From Pseudomonadota bacterium (GTDB taxonomy: Bacteria > Pseudomonadota > Gammaproteobacteria > Burkholderiales > Burkholderiaceae_C): a DNA stretch of 64,000 bases. The first letter of the stretch is position 1. The number at the start of each line of letters is the position of its first letter. A model generated the notes under the pieces. That model saw only the letters and a program-made list of their open reading frames with translations. It was not told the DNA's origin and ran no database searches. The translations under genes and the position numbers were made by a program. Where the stretch lies: contig JAKOYD010000051.1 in the NCBI GenBank assembly GCA_029780695.1, forward strand, positions 1 through 64,000, written 5' to 3'. Below are positions 28,886 to 37,846 of the stretch, in pieces.

Positions 28886-29845
28886 CTATTGGCACGCCTG
28901 CACCACGGATTGCAGCGCCGCCGGCGCCAGCGACACGCCGATGTGGTTGGCCCCGGGCACGACGGTGACGGTGGCCGGCACGCCCGCTGCGGCCAACAGC
29001 GGGGCGAACTGATCGGGCAGGAACAGCTCGTCATCGCTGCCCACCAGCACCTGCACGGGCTGGCGCACCGCGCGCAGGTCGGCCATGTAGTCCAGGCGCG
29101 GGCGATAGTTGGTGGCCAGGTTGAAGTCGTAGCGGGGCGTGAGCATGCGCTGGGCGGCTTCGTTCAGCCCGAACTCGGTGACGGGCAGGTGGTTGAGGCC
29201 CGTCACGCCCAGCCGGTTCAGCACCATCAGCGCGACGATGCGCGGCACGCCCACCGACACCCAGCCGTCCAGCCCCGGCCGCGCGGTGGGCGCGTCCTGG
29301 CCGATGAAGGGTGCCAGCAGCACGTAGCGGCTGAACAGTCCGGCGCGTGCGTCCGCCGCAAAGCGCAGCGCAAAGCCGCCGCCGGCCGACAGGCCCAGCA
29401 GCATCGTGCGGCCTTGCCAGGGCGTGGCGCGCACGAAGTCTTCCAGGTCGTCCTCCAGCTGACCGATGTAGCCAATGTGCCCGCGCTGACCCGAGCCGCC
29501 GTGCCCGCGCACGTCGAGCGACTGCACGGCGAAGCCCGCGGCGGCCAGCGCCTGGGCCAGCGGATGCATCGACCGGCTGTCGGCCGACGAGCCGTGCAGC
29601 AGCACCACGCGCGTGCCGTTGGGCGCTGCCGTGGGCGGGTAGGCCCGGTACGCCAGCGCCACGCCGTCGCGCGCGGTGGCGTGCTGCGGGGCGGGCAGGG
29701 CGCTGAAATCCACCTCAGCGAAGGGCGCGTTGATGCTGTCCAGCGGCGCCACCGGCCCGGGGCCGCCGAGCCAGAGTGCGCTGGCCAGCGCCGCAACACC
29801 CGGCAGGGCCAGGCTGGCAATGGCGAGTAGAAGCTTGTGCGCCAT
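28886..29845 (-). CDS. alpha/beta hydrolase
   Basis: A 319-residue hydrolase with an N-terminal hydrophobic segment (about 3-25) that may anchor or export it. The fold shows the oxyanion segment VVLLHGSSADS, the nucleophile Ser153 in GLSAGGG, an acid in VGSDDELF and the histidine in GANHIGV, a complete triad. It resembles serine aminopeptidase S33/lysophospholipase-like proteins; the substrate is unknown. The chosen ATG follows two in-frame GTG codons at 29854-29857. It follows the DUF998 gene by 13 bases, suggesting an operon. Confidence 0.87.
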   Translation of the reverse strand: MAHKLLLAIASLALPGVAALASALWLGGPGPVAPLDSINAPFAEVDFSALPAPQHATARDGVALAYRAYPPTAAPNGTRVVLLHGSSADSRSMHPLAQALAAAGFAVQSLDVRGHGGSGQRGHIGYIGQLEDDLEDFVRATPWQGRTMLLGLSAGGGFALRFAADARAGLFSRYVLLAPFIGQDAPTARPGLDGWVSVGVPRIVALMVLNRLGVTGLNHLPVTEFGLNEAAQRMLTPRYDFNLATNYRPRLDYMADLRAVRQPVQVLVGSDDELFLPDQFAPLLAAAGVPATVTVVPGANHIGVSLAPAALQSVVQACQ

Positions 29846-29858
29846 GCGAGCCACCACG

Positions 29859-30455
29859 TCAGGTCAGCGCCAGCGCGGCGCTCAGAAACCACAGCGCCAC
29901 CGCCACCAGAAACACCCGTTCGGCCAGCCCGAAAAAGGCGCGCAGCGGGCGCAGCACCAGGCACGCGACCAGCGCGGCCAGCGACGCGGCGGCCACCCAG
30001 CGCAGCGTGCCCAGCAGAGCGGGCCAGGGTGCGCTGAAGGCGGCGGCCAGCAGCGGCGTGGCGTTGTCGATCACGGTGTAGGCGATGGCGAATTGCGCGA
30101 TGGCCAGCACCATGTGCAACCGCCCGGCGCTGGTGCGCGGCGCGCCTTCCAGGTCGGTGGGAAAAACGAGCAAGCCCAACCGGCACACCAGCAGCGCCAG
30201 CAGCCCCGCCGGCAGCCAGCCCGGCAGCGCCGGCGCCTGGCGGGTGTAGGCGGCTGCCGACAGTGCCAGCACCCCCACGTTGCCGGCCCAGCCATACATC
30301 TGAAACAGCGGGCGCGAGGCGCCGACGCCGTAGTCGCTGACCGGGTCGCGCACCACGTTGCGCGTGGGCGGGCGCAGGTGCAGGGCGATGAGCAGCGCCA
30401 GGGCAATGAGCCAGGCAGCGCTGGCCAGGACGGCGAAAAGCGAGGAGGTGGACAT
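29859..30455 (-). CDS. DUF998-like membrane protein
   Basis: A 198-residue protein with about six hydrophobic helices. The segment RDPVSDYGVGASRPLFQMYG after the first helix fits the DUF998 family pattern. The function is unknown. It lies 34 bases after the 2TM-domain gene and 13 bases before the hydrolase gene, so these three probably form one transcription unit with the upstream membrane protein. Confidence 0.75.
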   Translation of the reverse strand: MSTSSLFAVLASAAWLIALALLIALHLRPPTRNVVRDPVSDYGVGASRPLFQMYGWAGNVGVLALSAAAYTRQAPALPGWLPAGLLALLVCRLGLLVFPTDLEGAPRTSAGRLHMVLAIAQFAIAYTVIDNATPLLAAAFSAPWPALLGTLRWVAAASLAALVACLVLRPLRAFFGLAERVFLVAVALWFLSAALALT

Positions 30456-30489
30456 GGCGATGGGGCAAAGCAGCGGGTTGGATCGACGA

Positions 30490-30780
30490 TCAGCGCGGGG
30501 CGCCCAGTCGTGCGCGTTCGCGCTCGATTAGCCGCTCGTGCAGCGTGGCGCCGGGCCCGGCGACCCACACCGCCGCACCGTGAATCGCCAACCCAAGGCC
30601 CCATCCGAGCAGCGGGTACGCGTGCCAGGTGTGGCCATTGCTCAGGGCGAGGGCGGCCAGGCCCAGGTTGACGAGCACGTAGACGGTGGCATGCATGAAC
30701 CAGCCCATCTTGGCGGCGGCGCGCTTGCGGGCCAGGGATTCGAGCTGGCTGGCGGTCAGGGGGGATGCGATGCGGGTCAT
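30490..30780 (-). CDS. small 2TM-domain protein
   Basis: A 96-residue protein with a short polar N terminus, the Arg/Lys-rich KRAAAKMGWFMHATVYVLVN entering the first helix, and a second helix over GWGLGLAIHGAAVWV. The C terminus is Arg/Glu-rich. This matches the two-helix '2TM domain' found alone or fused to LytS-like kinases and adenylyl cyclases. No signalling domain is attached here. It is part of the leftward membrane-protein set. Confidence 0.8.
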   Translation of the reverse strand: MTRIASPLTASQLESLARKRAAAKMGWFMHATVYVLVNLGLAALALSNGHTWHAYPLLGWGLGLAIHGAAVWVAGPGATLHERLIERERARLGAPR

Positions 30781-30803
30781 GAAGGGCTCCAATGGTGTGG
30801 GAA

Positions 30804-31361
30804 TCAGGCAGCGCTGAGCTGCGGTGCGGCGGCACGGGCGAGCTTCAACACGCACAGCGAGCGGGCGGCGAACACGCCGGACAGCAGGCCGTACAGCGCT
30901 GTCACCGCAAAAGCAAAGCCGGCATCGCGCGCCAGCGATGGCTCGAGCGCCAGTTGCACGCCAATGCCGTACTTCATCAAAAACACCGCCAAGATCAGGC
31001 CCAGAGGCACCCAGCTGCCGGGCAGGCGGAAGCTGCGCGTGGCGAGCTCGTACGCCGCGCCCGCAGGCGGCGACAGGCGCGTGCCGATTGCCAGCATCGC
31101 AGCGTAGCACGCGGCCCAAAGCGCCAGCAGTTCGGTCAGCCGGCCGCTGGCGTCAAAGGCGGATTGCACGCCCCACAGCGCCAGCGCGCCCATCACCAGC
31201 GGCATCAGCAGCAGGCGGTTCAAGTGCACCACGCGGGTGCGCGTGGCCGACAGGCCCAGCACGGTCAGGCCGGCCAGCACGCCGGCCACCCACAGGGGTG
31301 TGTGGCGCACGATGTCGGCGGCGGCTTCGGGGTGTTCGGCGAGCAGTTGGGTCAGCAGCAT
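30804..31361 (-). CDS. membrane protein of unknown function
   Basis: I do not recognise this 185-residue protein. Five or so hydrophobic helices are visible, with the loop RVVHLNRLLLMPLVMGALAL between the first two and AYELATRSFRLPGSWVPLGL mid-protein. The first is charged as expected for an inside loop. GGAGCC lies just upstream of the ATG. It is the first gene of the leftward set containing the 2TM, DUF998 and hydrolase genes. Confidence 0.75.
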   Translation of the reverse strand: MLLTQLLAEHPEAAADIVRHTPLWVAGVLAGLTVLGLSATRTRVVHLNRLLLMPLVMGALALWGVQSAFDASGRLTELLALWAACYAAMLAIGTRLSPPAGAAYELATRSFRLPGSWVPLGLILAVFLMKYGIGVQLALEPSLARDAGFAFAVTALYGLLSGVFAARSLCVLKLARAAAPQLSAA

Positions 31362-31793
31362 GGGAGGCTCCGGCAGGTGGTCGATGGCGCGACTGTGCGC
31401 GGCGGCGGCGCGAACCGCGAGCGCAAAGCGACGAAATGCGGCGGGTGGGGCGCCAGATGCGGATGCGTGGCGTGAATGGAATGGCGGGGCGGGACGGGTA
31501 ACGGGAAAGCGTTCGTCAGCCACGAGACGCCGTCGGCCCTCGCCCCAACCCTCGCCCAAAGGGAGAGGGGGTCTATTTATCGGGGTGCTTGCTGTGGGCG
31601 AACTTGCCAACGTCATTCATCGTCGGCATGACCCCGCGCGCACCAAGCCCGGTTGGCGGCCGCACCCTGCTGGCGGCGCTGGCCAGCGCGCCCACGCTGC
31701 CGATGACCGCGCCCGCCCAGGACCACACCCACCTCGCCGCGCTGCTACGCCCGGCCATGGCGGTGTGGCCGGGTGACCCCCACAGCAACAGCC
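31362..31793. other. intergenic region without a convincing gene
   Basis: No reading frame here looks coding: short frames overlap on both strands without motifs or ribosome-binding sites. It contains a purine/pyrimidine hairpin (31549-31569, CCCTCGCCC-AAA-GGGAGAGGG, one mismatch), a common style of intergenic repeat in high-GC proteobacteria. Confidence 0.6.
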
Positions 31794-31904
31794 GGACGCA
31801 GAGGACGCAGATATTTCGCAGAGGACGCAAAAAAGACCAAAGAAATGATTATTTTGGCTTTTCTTTTTGCGTCCTTCGCGAATCCTTTGCGTCCTTCGCG
31901 TCCG
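31794..31904. repeat. imperfect palindrome with CGCAGAGGACGCA motifs
   Basis: The left arm (31794-31834) contains GGACGCAGAGGACGCAG and GCAGAGGACGCAAAAA. The right arm (31858-31904) is its approximate inverse, with TTTTTGCGTCCTTCGCG and TTTGCGTCCTTCGCGTCC. The 25-base centre is AT-rich. It lies in the non-coding gap before uppP. Confidence 0.8.
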
Positions 31905-31962
31905 GTTCCTGGTTTTCGTGGTTCGCTGCCGCTACAGCGCCTGCACATCAAGAAAAACTGGC

Positions 31963-32009
31963 CCCCAGCGCTTGTAGAATAAGCGCCAGCAGCTACAAAT
32001 GATGTAGCG
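31963..32009 (+). repeat. dispersed double-hairpin repeat upstream of uppP
   Basis: Stem 1 is GCGCTT...AAGCGC and stem 2 is GCTAC-AAATGAT-GTAGC. Stem 2 carries a paired change relative to the usual GCTAT/ATAGC, which keeps the hairpin. It ends 17 bases before the uppP start. Confidence 0.8.
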
Positions 32010-32026
32010 TCAAAGAAAGAATTCGC

Positions 32027-32851
32027 TTGGACACCGCACTGCTAGTCAAGGCCGCGATCATGGGCATCGTGGAGGGGTTGACCGAATTTTTGCCCATTTC
32101 ATCCACCGGCCACCTGATCCTGGCGGGTAGCCTGCTCGACTTCACGGGCGCCAAGGCCAAGGTCTTCGAAATCGCCATCCAGACCGGCGCCATCCTGGCG
32201 GTCATCATCGTGTACTGGCAGAAGATTCGCGACACGCTGGTGGCGCTGCCCAGCAGCCGGCAGGCGCAGCGCTTTGCGGGCAACGTGCTGATCGGCTTTG
32301 CGCCCGCCGTGGTGCTGGGGTTGCTCTTCGGCAAGGCCATCAAGGCGCACCTGTTCACGCCGCAGGTGGTGGCCACCACCTTCATCCTGGGCGCCTTCGT
32401 CATCCTGTGGGCCGAAAGCCGGCCGCAGAACGCGGCGCGCGTGCAGAGCGTGGACGACATGACGCCGCTCGACGCGCTGAAGGTGGGCCTGGTGCAGTGC
32501 CTGGCCATGATCCCGGGCACCAGCCGCAGCGGCGCCACCATCATCGGCGGCATGCTGCTGGGGCTGTCACGCAAGGCGGCGACGGATTTCTCGTTCTTCC
32601 TGGCCATCCCGACGCTGATCGGCGCGGGGGTTTACAGCTTGTACAAGGAACGCGCGCTGCTGTCGGCAGCCGACCTGCCGCTGTTTGCCGTCGGCCTGCT
32701 GTTTTCCTTCATCAGCGCCTGGGTCTGCGTGCGCTGGCTGCTGCGCTACATCGCCAGCCACAGCTTCGTGCCGTTTGCGTGGTACCGCATCGCGTTTGGC
32801 TGCATCGTGCTGCTGACGTGGTGGACGGGGTGGGTGGTGTGGCAGGATTGA
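32027..32851 (+). CDS. uppP: undecaprenyl-diphosphatase
   Basis: UppP removes a phosphate from undecaprenyl diphosphate, recycling the lipid carrier for peptidoglycan and other envelope polymers. The 274-residue membrane protein has both active-site motifs: [14 protein letters not shown] at 16-29 and [10 protein letters not shown] at about 163-172. Around eight hydrophobic helices are visible. The start is a TTG, since the family begins right at [17 protein letters not shown] and no other start fits. A copy of the dispersed repeat sits just upstream. The DUF2322 gene follows by four bases. Confidence 0.95.
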   Translation: MDTALLVKAAIMGIVEGLTEFLPISSTGHLILAGSLLDFTGAKAKVFEIAIQTGAILAVIIVYWQKIRDTLVALPSSRQAQRFAGNVLIGFAPAVVLGLLFGKAIKAHLFTPQVVATTFILGAFVILWAESRPQNAARVQSVDDMTPLDALKVGLVQCLAMIPGTSRSGATIIGGMLLGLSRKAATDFSFFLAIPTLIGAGVYSLYKERALLSAADLPLFAVGLLFSFISAWVCVRWLLRYIASHSFVPFAWYRIAFGCIVLLTWWTGWVVWQD

Positions 32852-32855
32852 TCGC

Positions 32856-33173
32856 ATGAACTTTTCCGAAACCCTCGCCACCTTGCCCACCGCCGACCAC
32901 CTGCGCGGCCTCGACATTGTTGACGCCACCGGCGCCGTGGTGCATCACATTCCGGCGGCGCCGGGCAAGATGGGGTCGCTGCGGCTGTACCACGCGCTGG
33001 CCGAGCGCTTTGGCGGCGCGTTGAATGCAGATGCCGTGGCGCAGGGTATCGCGTGGTTTGCCGAGCACGTGGCCGACGCCCGCGCGCGGCCCGGCGCGCA
33101 CCCCAACATCGACCTGCTGCTGGACGCGCAGACGCCCGGCAAGGGCTGGCGCCTGGTGCCGCTGGCGGCCTGA
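32856..33173 (+). CDS. DUF2322 family protein
   Basis: A 105-residue cytoplasmic protein matching the DUF2322 family by its start (NFSETLATLPTADHLRGLDI) and by the ending around HPNIDLLLD and WRLVPL. No function is known for the family. It starts four bases after the uppP stop codon, so it is probably cotranscribed with uppP. Confidence 0.82.
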   Translation: MNFSETLATLPTADHLRGLDIVDATGAVVHHIPAAPGKMGSLRLYHALAERFGGALNADAVAQGIAWFAEHVADARARPGAHPNIDLLLDAQTPGKGWRLVPLAA

Positions 33174-33198
33174 CCGGCGATTGTTAGATCAAAATAAC

Positions 33199-33247
33199 CC
33201 GCCAGCGCTTGTCCATCAAGCGTTGGCAGCTCATTTTTAAATAGCAA
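33199..33247 (+). repeat. dispersed double-hairpin repeat, intergenic
   Basis: This is one of the best copies: GCCAGCGCTTGTCCATCAAG followed by GGCAGCTC and AAATAGCAAG. It lies between the DUF2322 gene and the large secreted hydrolase and ends just before the latter's ribosome-binding site. Confidence 0.85.
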
Positions 33248-33265
33248 GAAAAGGGAGCGACGGGC

Positions 33266-36043
33266 ATGAAGGGTTGGATCGCCGCGCGCCAGGCGCGCTG
33301 GCTCGCCGTGCTGGTGCTGGGCAGCCTGTGGCTGCTGGCGGCGGCACAGGCGGTCCCGCCGCCCCCCGGCTTTACGCCCGACCCCGCCACCGTGCAGCGC
33401 TGGCAAACCGGCGCCTACAGCGGCTGGCGCTACCCGCAGGCCGGCTGGACGGTGCTGCACATCGAAGGCCCGCCGCGCGATCGCGGCCTGCAGCACGGCC
33501 ACCTGATGGCGACCGAAATCGCGGCCCACATCCGCGCGCTGTCCGAGTTCTGGGGGCCGCAGGCGCCGGCCGCCGCGTGGGCGCAGAACCGCCGGGTGGC
33601 GCAGCGGCTGTTCGGCCAGGGCTTTCCGCCCGAGCAGATGCAGGAGATGCGCGGCATCGTCGACGGCGCCAACGCCGCCGGCGCGCGCGCGCACGGCCGC
33701 CTGCTGGACGTGCTGGACATCATCGTCCTGAACACGTCGAACGAGATCGACACCCTGCACGATGCGCTGTTGGTGACGCCTAACGCGCCGCAGCTGCGCA
33801 TCGCCACGCAGCAGCCGCTGGACCCGATCCTGAGCGGCACGCACAAGCAGCGGCGCCGGCCGCAGCGCTGCAACGCCTTCATCGCCAACGGCGCGGCCAC
33901 GGCGGACGGGCAGATCGTGTTTGGCCACATCACGATGTACGACCTGTACCCGGCCAACTTCTACAACGTGTGGATGGAGGTCAAGCCCACCCAGGGCTAC
34001 CGCTTCGTCATGCAGTCCACGCCGGGCGGCATGCACAGCGGCATGGACTATTCGATCAACGAGGCCGGCATTCTGCTGGCCGAAACCACGCTCGACCAGG
34101 GCCCGCTGATCAACGGCGGCACGCCGCTGGCCGCGCGCATCCGCCAGGCGCAGCAGTACGCCGGCAGCATCGACGAAGCCGCCGCGCTGCTGACGAAGAA
34201 CGACAACGGCCTGTGCTCCACCGAATGGGTGATGGGCGACCTGAAGCGCAACGAGATCGCGCTGCTCACGCTGGCCGGCGGCCAGAGCCGGCTGCACCGC
34301 AGCAGCCAGAACCAGTGGTTCCAGGGCGCCGAAGGTTTTTACTGGAGCGACAACAACATCAAGGAACCCGGCGCGCGCCTGGCCGCCACGGCGCGGCGCG
34401 ATGGACGTCCCTCGGCCAGCGCGGCGTACATCCCCTCTAAGCGCGACGAAGTGTGGCTGCGCGAATACCGGGCGCACAAGGGCAAGATCGATCTGGACTT
34501 TGCGCGCAAGCTGCTGTCCACGCCCGAAATCGTGTCGGCCTTCGGCGTCGACGCCAAGTACACCGACGCGAATCTGGCCGCGCAACTGCACAGCTGGGGC
34601 TCGTTCGGTCCGCCCACCGGGGCGCTGTGGGCGCCCACGCCCAAGGAGGCGCGCGACCACGCCGAGATCCGCCCGCTCATCCAGAACCCCTGGACCTTGC
34701 TGACGGTGCAGCCGCCGCCGGCCGGCCCGGTCACCGCGGCGGCCGACCAGCCCCATCCGCGCCAGGCCTGGCCGTCGCCCAAGCCGGCCGTTTACGTGTC
34801 GCCGCCGCCGTACTGGCGCGGCACGCTGCTGCCGGCAAGCGACGCGGACATCTGGCTGTCCACCGGCTTTGCGCGGTACGAACGCCTGCTGGCCGAGATG
34901 AATGCACCGTCGCGGTCCACCCGCACGCCGGCCGACGCCCGGGACGACATTGGCGTCGAGGTGGCCTATTACCGCAGCTGGTTCGGCCGCGCCGCCCGCG
35001 CCGGGCACGACCGGCCGCTGGCGGCCACGCGCGCCGACATGGGCGACCCGCTGGGTTACCAGGGGGTGGCCGGCAAGGGCGTGCTGTTTCTGCACACGCT
35101 GCGCGGCGTGATGGGCGCCCAGGCGTTCGACGCCGCCGCGCGTGCCCTGGGCCGCGAGCGCGACGGCCAGCCGGTGAGCACGCAGCAGTTCCAGGCCTTC
35201 CTGCAGCGCCACACCGCGCGGCCGCTCGGGCCGCTGTTCGACTGGTGGACGCAGCAGCCCGGCCTGCCCCTGCTGGGTGTGGCCGGCGCCGAGAGCCGTG
35301 CCGTGGGCAGCGGCTGGCAGACCGAGGTGACGCTGGACGTGTCGCGCGTCGGCCCCGCGCTGGCGGTGCCGGTCACGGTAGAAACCGCCGACGGCGACGT
35401 GACGCAGACGCAGGTATTCGACCGCGACCACCCGCGCATCCGCATCACCACCCGCGCCAAGCCGGTGCGCGTGGTGGTCGACAAGCACGGCACCACGGCG
35501 CGCGGCAACGGATCGCCGTTCACCATCCTGACCATGGACGACGAACTGGAAAACGCGCTGATCGTCTACGGCACGCGGGACGACGAGGTCGGCAACCACG
35601 AGGCCGCCCGGCTGCTGCAGACGGCGCTGCGGCGGCGCGAACACAACGTCCAGCCTCCCATCCAGTCCGACCGCGAGGTGAGCGAGGAAGACCTGCGCGG
35701 CCACCACCTGCTGCTGGTCGGCCGCCCGTCCACCAACGCCGTCAGCCAGCGCGTGGCGGCGCAATGGCCTGTGGACTTCGGCGCGCAATCGTTCGCGGTG
35801 CGCGGGCAGCGCTATACGCACCCTGAAAGCGCGGTGCTGGCCGCGGGCGACAACCCGCTCAACCCGCGCTATTCGGCGGTGCTGATCGCCGGGCTGGGCA
35901 ACCTGGGCACCTACCAGATCGTGGGCAAGTTCAGCGACGAATTGCTGGGCTATGCGCCGGTGGTCGTCGTGCCGTTTGGGCGCACGCCACGCGAGCTGTC
36001 GCCGCCGCTGGCCGAACTGACGCTGCAGCCGGTGTTTCGCTGA
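33266..36043 (+). CDS. secreted C45/phospholipase-B-like Ntn-hydrolase fused to M1-peptidase-like region
   Basis: A 925-residue exported protein with a signal peptide ending AAAQA near residue 28. Residues 40-480 resemble C45/phospholipase-B-like Ntn-hydrolases: an upstream helical part (GHLMATEIAAHIRALSEFW), then RRPQRCNAFIANGAATADGQ, where Cys202 is the likely self-exposed nucleophile. Residues about 570-690 resemble the C-terminal helical part of M1 aminopeptidases (VAGKGVLFLHTLRGVMGAQA, then FDWWTQQPGLPLL), but no HExxH zinc site exists. A beta-rich tail follows. AAGGGAG precedes the ATG. The substrate is unknown; penicillin-like amides, acyl lipids or peptides are possible. Confidence 0.78.
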   Translation: MKGWIAARQARWLAVLVLGSLWLLAAAQAVPPPPGFTPDPATVQRWQTGAYSGWRYPQAGWTVLHIEGPPRDRGLQHGHLMATEIAAHIRALSEFWGPQAPAAAWAQNRRVAQRLFGQGFPPEQMQEMRGIVDGANAAGARAHGRLLDVLDIIVLNTSNEIDTLHDALLVTPNAPQLRIATQQPLDPILSGTHKQRRRPQRCNAFIANGAATADGQIVFGHITMYDLYPANFYNVWMEVKPTQGYRFVMQSTPGGMHSGMDYSINEAGILLAETTLDQGPLINGGTPLAARIRQAQQYAGSIDEAAALLTKNDNGLCSTEWVMGDLKRNEIALLTLAGGQSRLHRSSQNQWFQGAEGFYWSDNNIKEPGARLAATARRDGRPSASAAYIPSKRDEVWLREYRAHKGKIDLDFARKLLSTPEIVSAFGVDAKYTDANLAAQLHSWGSFGPPTGALWAPTPKEARDHAEIRPLIQNPWTLLTVQPPPAGPVTAAADQPHPRQAWPSPKPAVYVSPPPYWRGTLLPASDADIWLSTGFARYERLLAEMNAPSRSTRTPADARDDIGVEVAYYRSWFGRAARAGHDRPLAATRADMGDPLGYQGVAGKGVLFLHTLRGVMGAQAFDAAARALGRERDGQPVSTQQFQAFLQRHTARPLGPLFDWWTQQPGLPLLGVAGAESRAVGSGWQTEVTLDVSRVGPALAVPVTVETADGDVTQTQVFDRDHPRIRITTRAKPVRVVVDKHGTTARGNGSPFTILTMDDELENALIVYGTRDDEVGNHEAARLLQTALRRREHNVQPPIQSDREVSEEDLRGHHLLLVGRPSTNAVSQRVAAQWPVDFGAQSFAVRGQRYTHPESAVLAAGDNPLNPRYSAVLIAGLGNLGTYQIVGKFSDELLGYAPVVVVPFGRTPRELSPPLAELTLQPVFR

Positions 36044-36229
36044 CCCGGCGAGGCGCTGGCCCGCCCAGACGGCGCAGCGCGGCCTACTTTACATTTCTTC
36101 AACGCGCGAACACGGGGTCGGCGCAGCCCGCCGCTACGATGCGTGCAGCGCTCCATCGTGCGAGGCGGCTGCCCTGCGGCCCATGTGGCCGCGTGGCCGC
36201 CCCGGCGCTTGCCTTGCCACACCTGCTTT

Positions 36230-37816
36230 ATGACCGTTCAACAAACCCCGCCGCCTGACCCCTTGCACACTCCACCCCCGCGCCGCCCCTGGCTCGGCCG
36301 CATCGTGGCGCTGCTGCTGGTGCTGGGCCTGGCGGGCAGCGCCTGGTGGCTGGTGCAGCGGGCCAACGCGCCCGCCGCGCCGGCCGCGCGCGGGGGCGGG
36401 CCCGGCGGACCCGGTGGGGGCGGCCCTGGCGGCGGCCCGCCTGGCATGGGCGGCGGCGGCGCGGCCACGGTCGGCGTGGCGCGCGCGCGGCAGGGCGATC
36501 TGCCGGTGCTGGTCAACGCGCTGGGCACCGTCACCCCCGTGACCCAGGTGGTGCTGCGCCCGCAGGTGTCGGGCGTGCTGACCGAGGTGCTGTTCACCGA
36601 AGGCCAGACGGTGCAGAAGGGCCAACTGCTGGCGCGCATCGACCCGCGCCCGTTCGAGCAGGCGCTGACGCAGGCACAGGGCGAGCGCGCGCGCATCCAG
36701 GCGCAGCTGTCGGCCGCGCGCGTCACGCTGGGGCGCTACGAAACGCTGTGGAAGCAGGACTCCATCGCCCGGCAGGATGTGGACACGCAGGCCGCACTGG
36801 TCAAGCAGCTGGAGGGCCAGGTGCAGAGCGCCACCGCCAGCGAGGGCAACGCCCGCATCAACCTGGGTTATGCGCGCATCACGGCCCCCATTGCCGGCCG
36901 CATTGGCCTGCGCGCGGTGGACCCGGGCAACATGGTGCAGGCGGGTGCCACCACCGGCATCGCCACCCTCACGCAGATGACGCCCATCGACGTCAAGTTT
37001 GCCGTGCCGCAGGACCGCGTGCCCGACGTGCTGGCGGCGCAGCGCACGGGCGCCTTGCCCGTCCAGGCGCTGGGCGGCACGCGCGACGACATGCTGGCCG
37101 CCGGCCGCTTCCTGACGCTGGACAACGTCATCGACACCGCCACCGGCACGCTGCAGGCCAAGGCCCGCTTCGACAACGCGCAGGGCCAGCTGTTTCCCAA
37201 CCAGTTCGTCAACGTGCGCCTGCAACTGGGCGCGACACCGGGCGTGCTGGTGCCAGTGACGGCGGTGCGCACCGGGCCGGACGGCGATTACGTCTACGTG
37301 GTCGACGCCGAGCGCGTGGCGCGCATGCGGCCCGTCAAGCGCGGCGGCGCGACGGTGGACGAGGTGCTGGTCACTTCCGGGGTGCAGGCGGGCGAGACCG
37401 TCGTCACCGAAGGGGGCGACCGTGTGAAGGACGGCGGCCGGGTCTCGTTGGCGGGCGAACGGCCGATGGGCCGCGCATCCGGCGCGCCCGGTGCGCGCGG
37501 GCCGCGCAGGGGTGCCAGCGGTGCGCCCGCGGCCGCCGGCGCGCCGCCCGCCAGCGGTGCCGCGCCGGCCCGGCCAGTCGCCTCGGGCGAGCGGGCCGCG
37601 GCGCCGGCCCCGGCAAGGGCATCGCCGCCCGCACCGCAGTCGGCGGAACCCGCCGCGTCGGCACCCGCCACGCCCGCCAGTGGCGCCTGGCTGCAGCGGC
37701 TGCCGCCCGAACTGCGCGAGAAGGTGCTGGCCATGCCGCCCGAAGAGCGCCGCGCCTACCTGGAGATGCTGCGCGAGCGGCGCCGTGCGCGCGAGGCGCA
37801 GCAAGGCGCGCAGTAA
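36230..37816 (+). CDS. mdtA: RND efflux periplasmic adaptor (MdtA-like)
   Basis: This membrane-fusion protein would link the RND pumps to the outer-membrane channel. It has an N-terminal anchor helix at about 24-43, a glycine-rich linker (about 55-80), then the lipoyl/hairpin region (VLRPQVSGVLTEVLFTEGQT; LLARIDPRPFEQAL) and beta-barrel domain (ITAPIAGRIGLRAVDPGN). The 528 residues exceed the usual roughly 415 because of a Pro/Ala-rich tail from about 415, ending in an Arg/Glu-rich helix (LPPELREKVLAMPPEERRAY). The tail is unusual. It heads the operon with mdtB, mdtC and the outer-membrane gene. Confidence 0.93.
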   Translation: MTVQQTPPPDPLHTPPPRRPWLGRIVALLLVLGLAGSAWWLVQRANAPAAPAARGGGPGGPGGGGPGGGPPGMGGGGAATVGVARARQGDLPVLVNALGTVTPVTQVVLRPQVSGVLTEVLFTEGQTVQKGQLLARIDPRPFEQALTQAQGERARIQAQLSAARVTLGRYETLWKQDSIARQDVDTQAALVKQLEGQVQSATASEGNARINLGYARITAPIAGRIGLRAVDPGNMVQAGATTGIATLTQMTPIDVKFAVPQDRVPDVLAAQRTGALPVQALGGTRDDMLAAGRFLTLDNVIDTATGTLQAKARFDNAQGQLFPNQFVNVRLQLGATPGVLVPVTAVRTGPDGDYVYVVDAERVARMRPVKRGGATVDEVLVTSGVQAGETVVTEGGDRVKDGGRVSLAGERPMGRASGAPGARGPRRGASGAPAAAGAPPASGAAPARPVASGERAAAPAPARASPPAPQSAEPAASAPATPASGAWLQRLPPELREKVLAMPPEERRAYLEMLRERRRAREAQQGAQ

Positions 37817-37846
37817 GCCGGCACGGCAGGCGCCGCGCGTGAGACC

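Noticed and set aside
32945..35821. Antisense open frame of about 950 codons opposite the secreted hydrolase
   Set aside because: It has no motif and His/Arg/Gly-rich composition; the plus-strand gene has a signal peptide, ribosome-binding site and recognisable domains.
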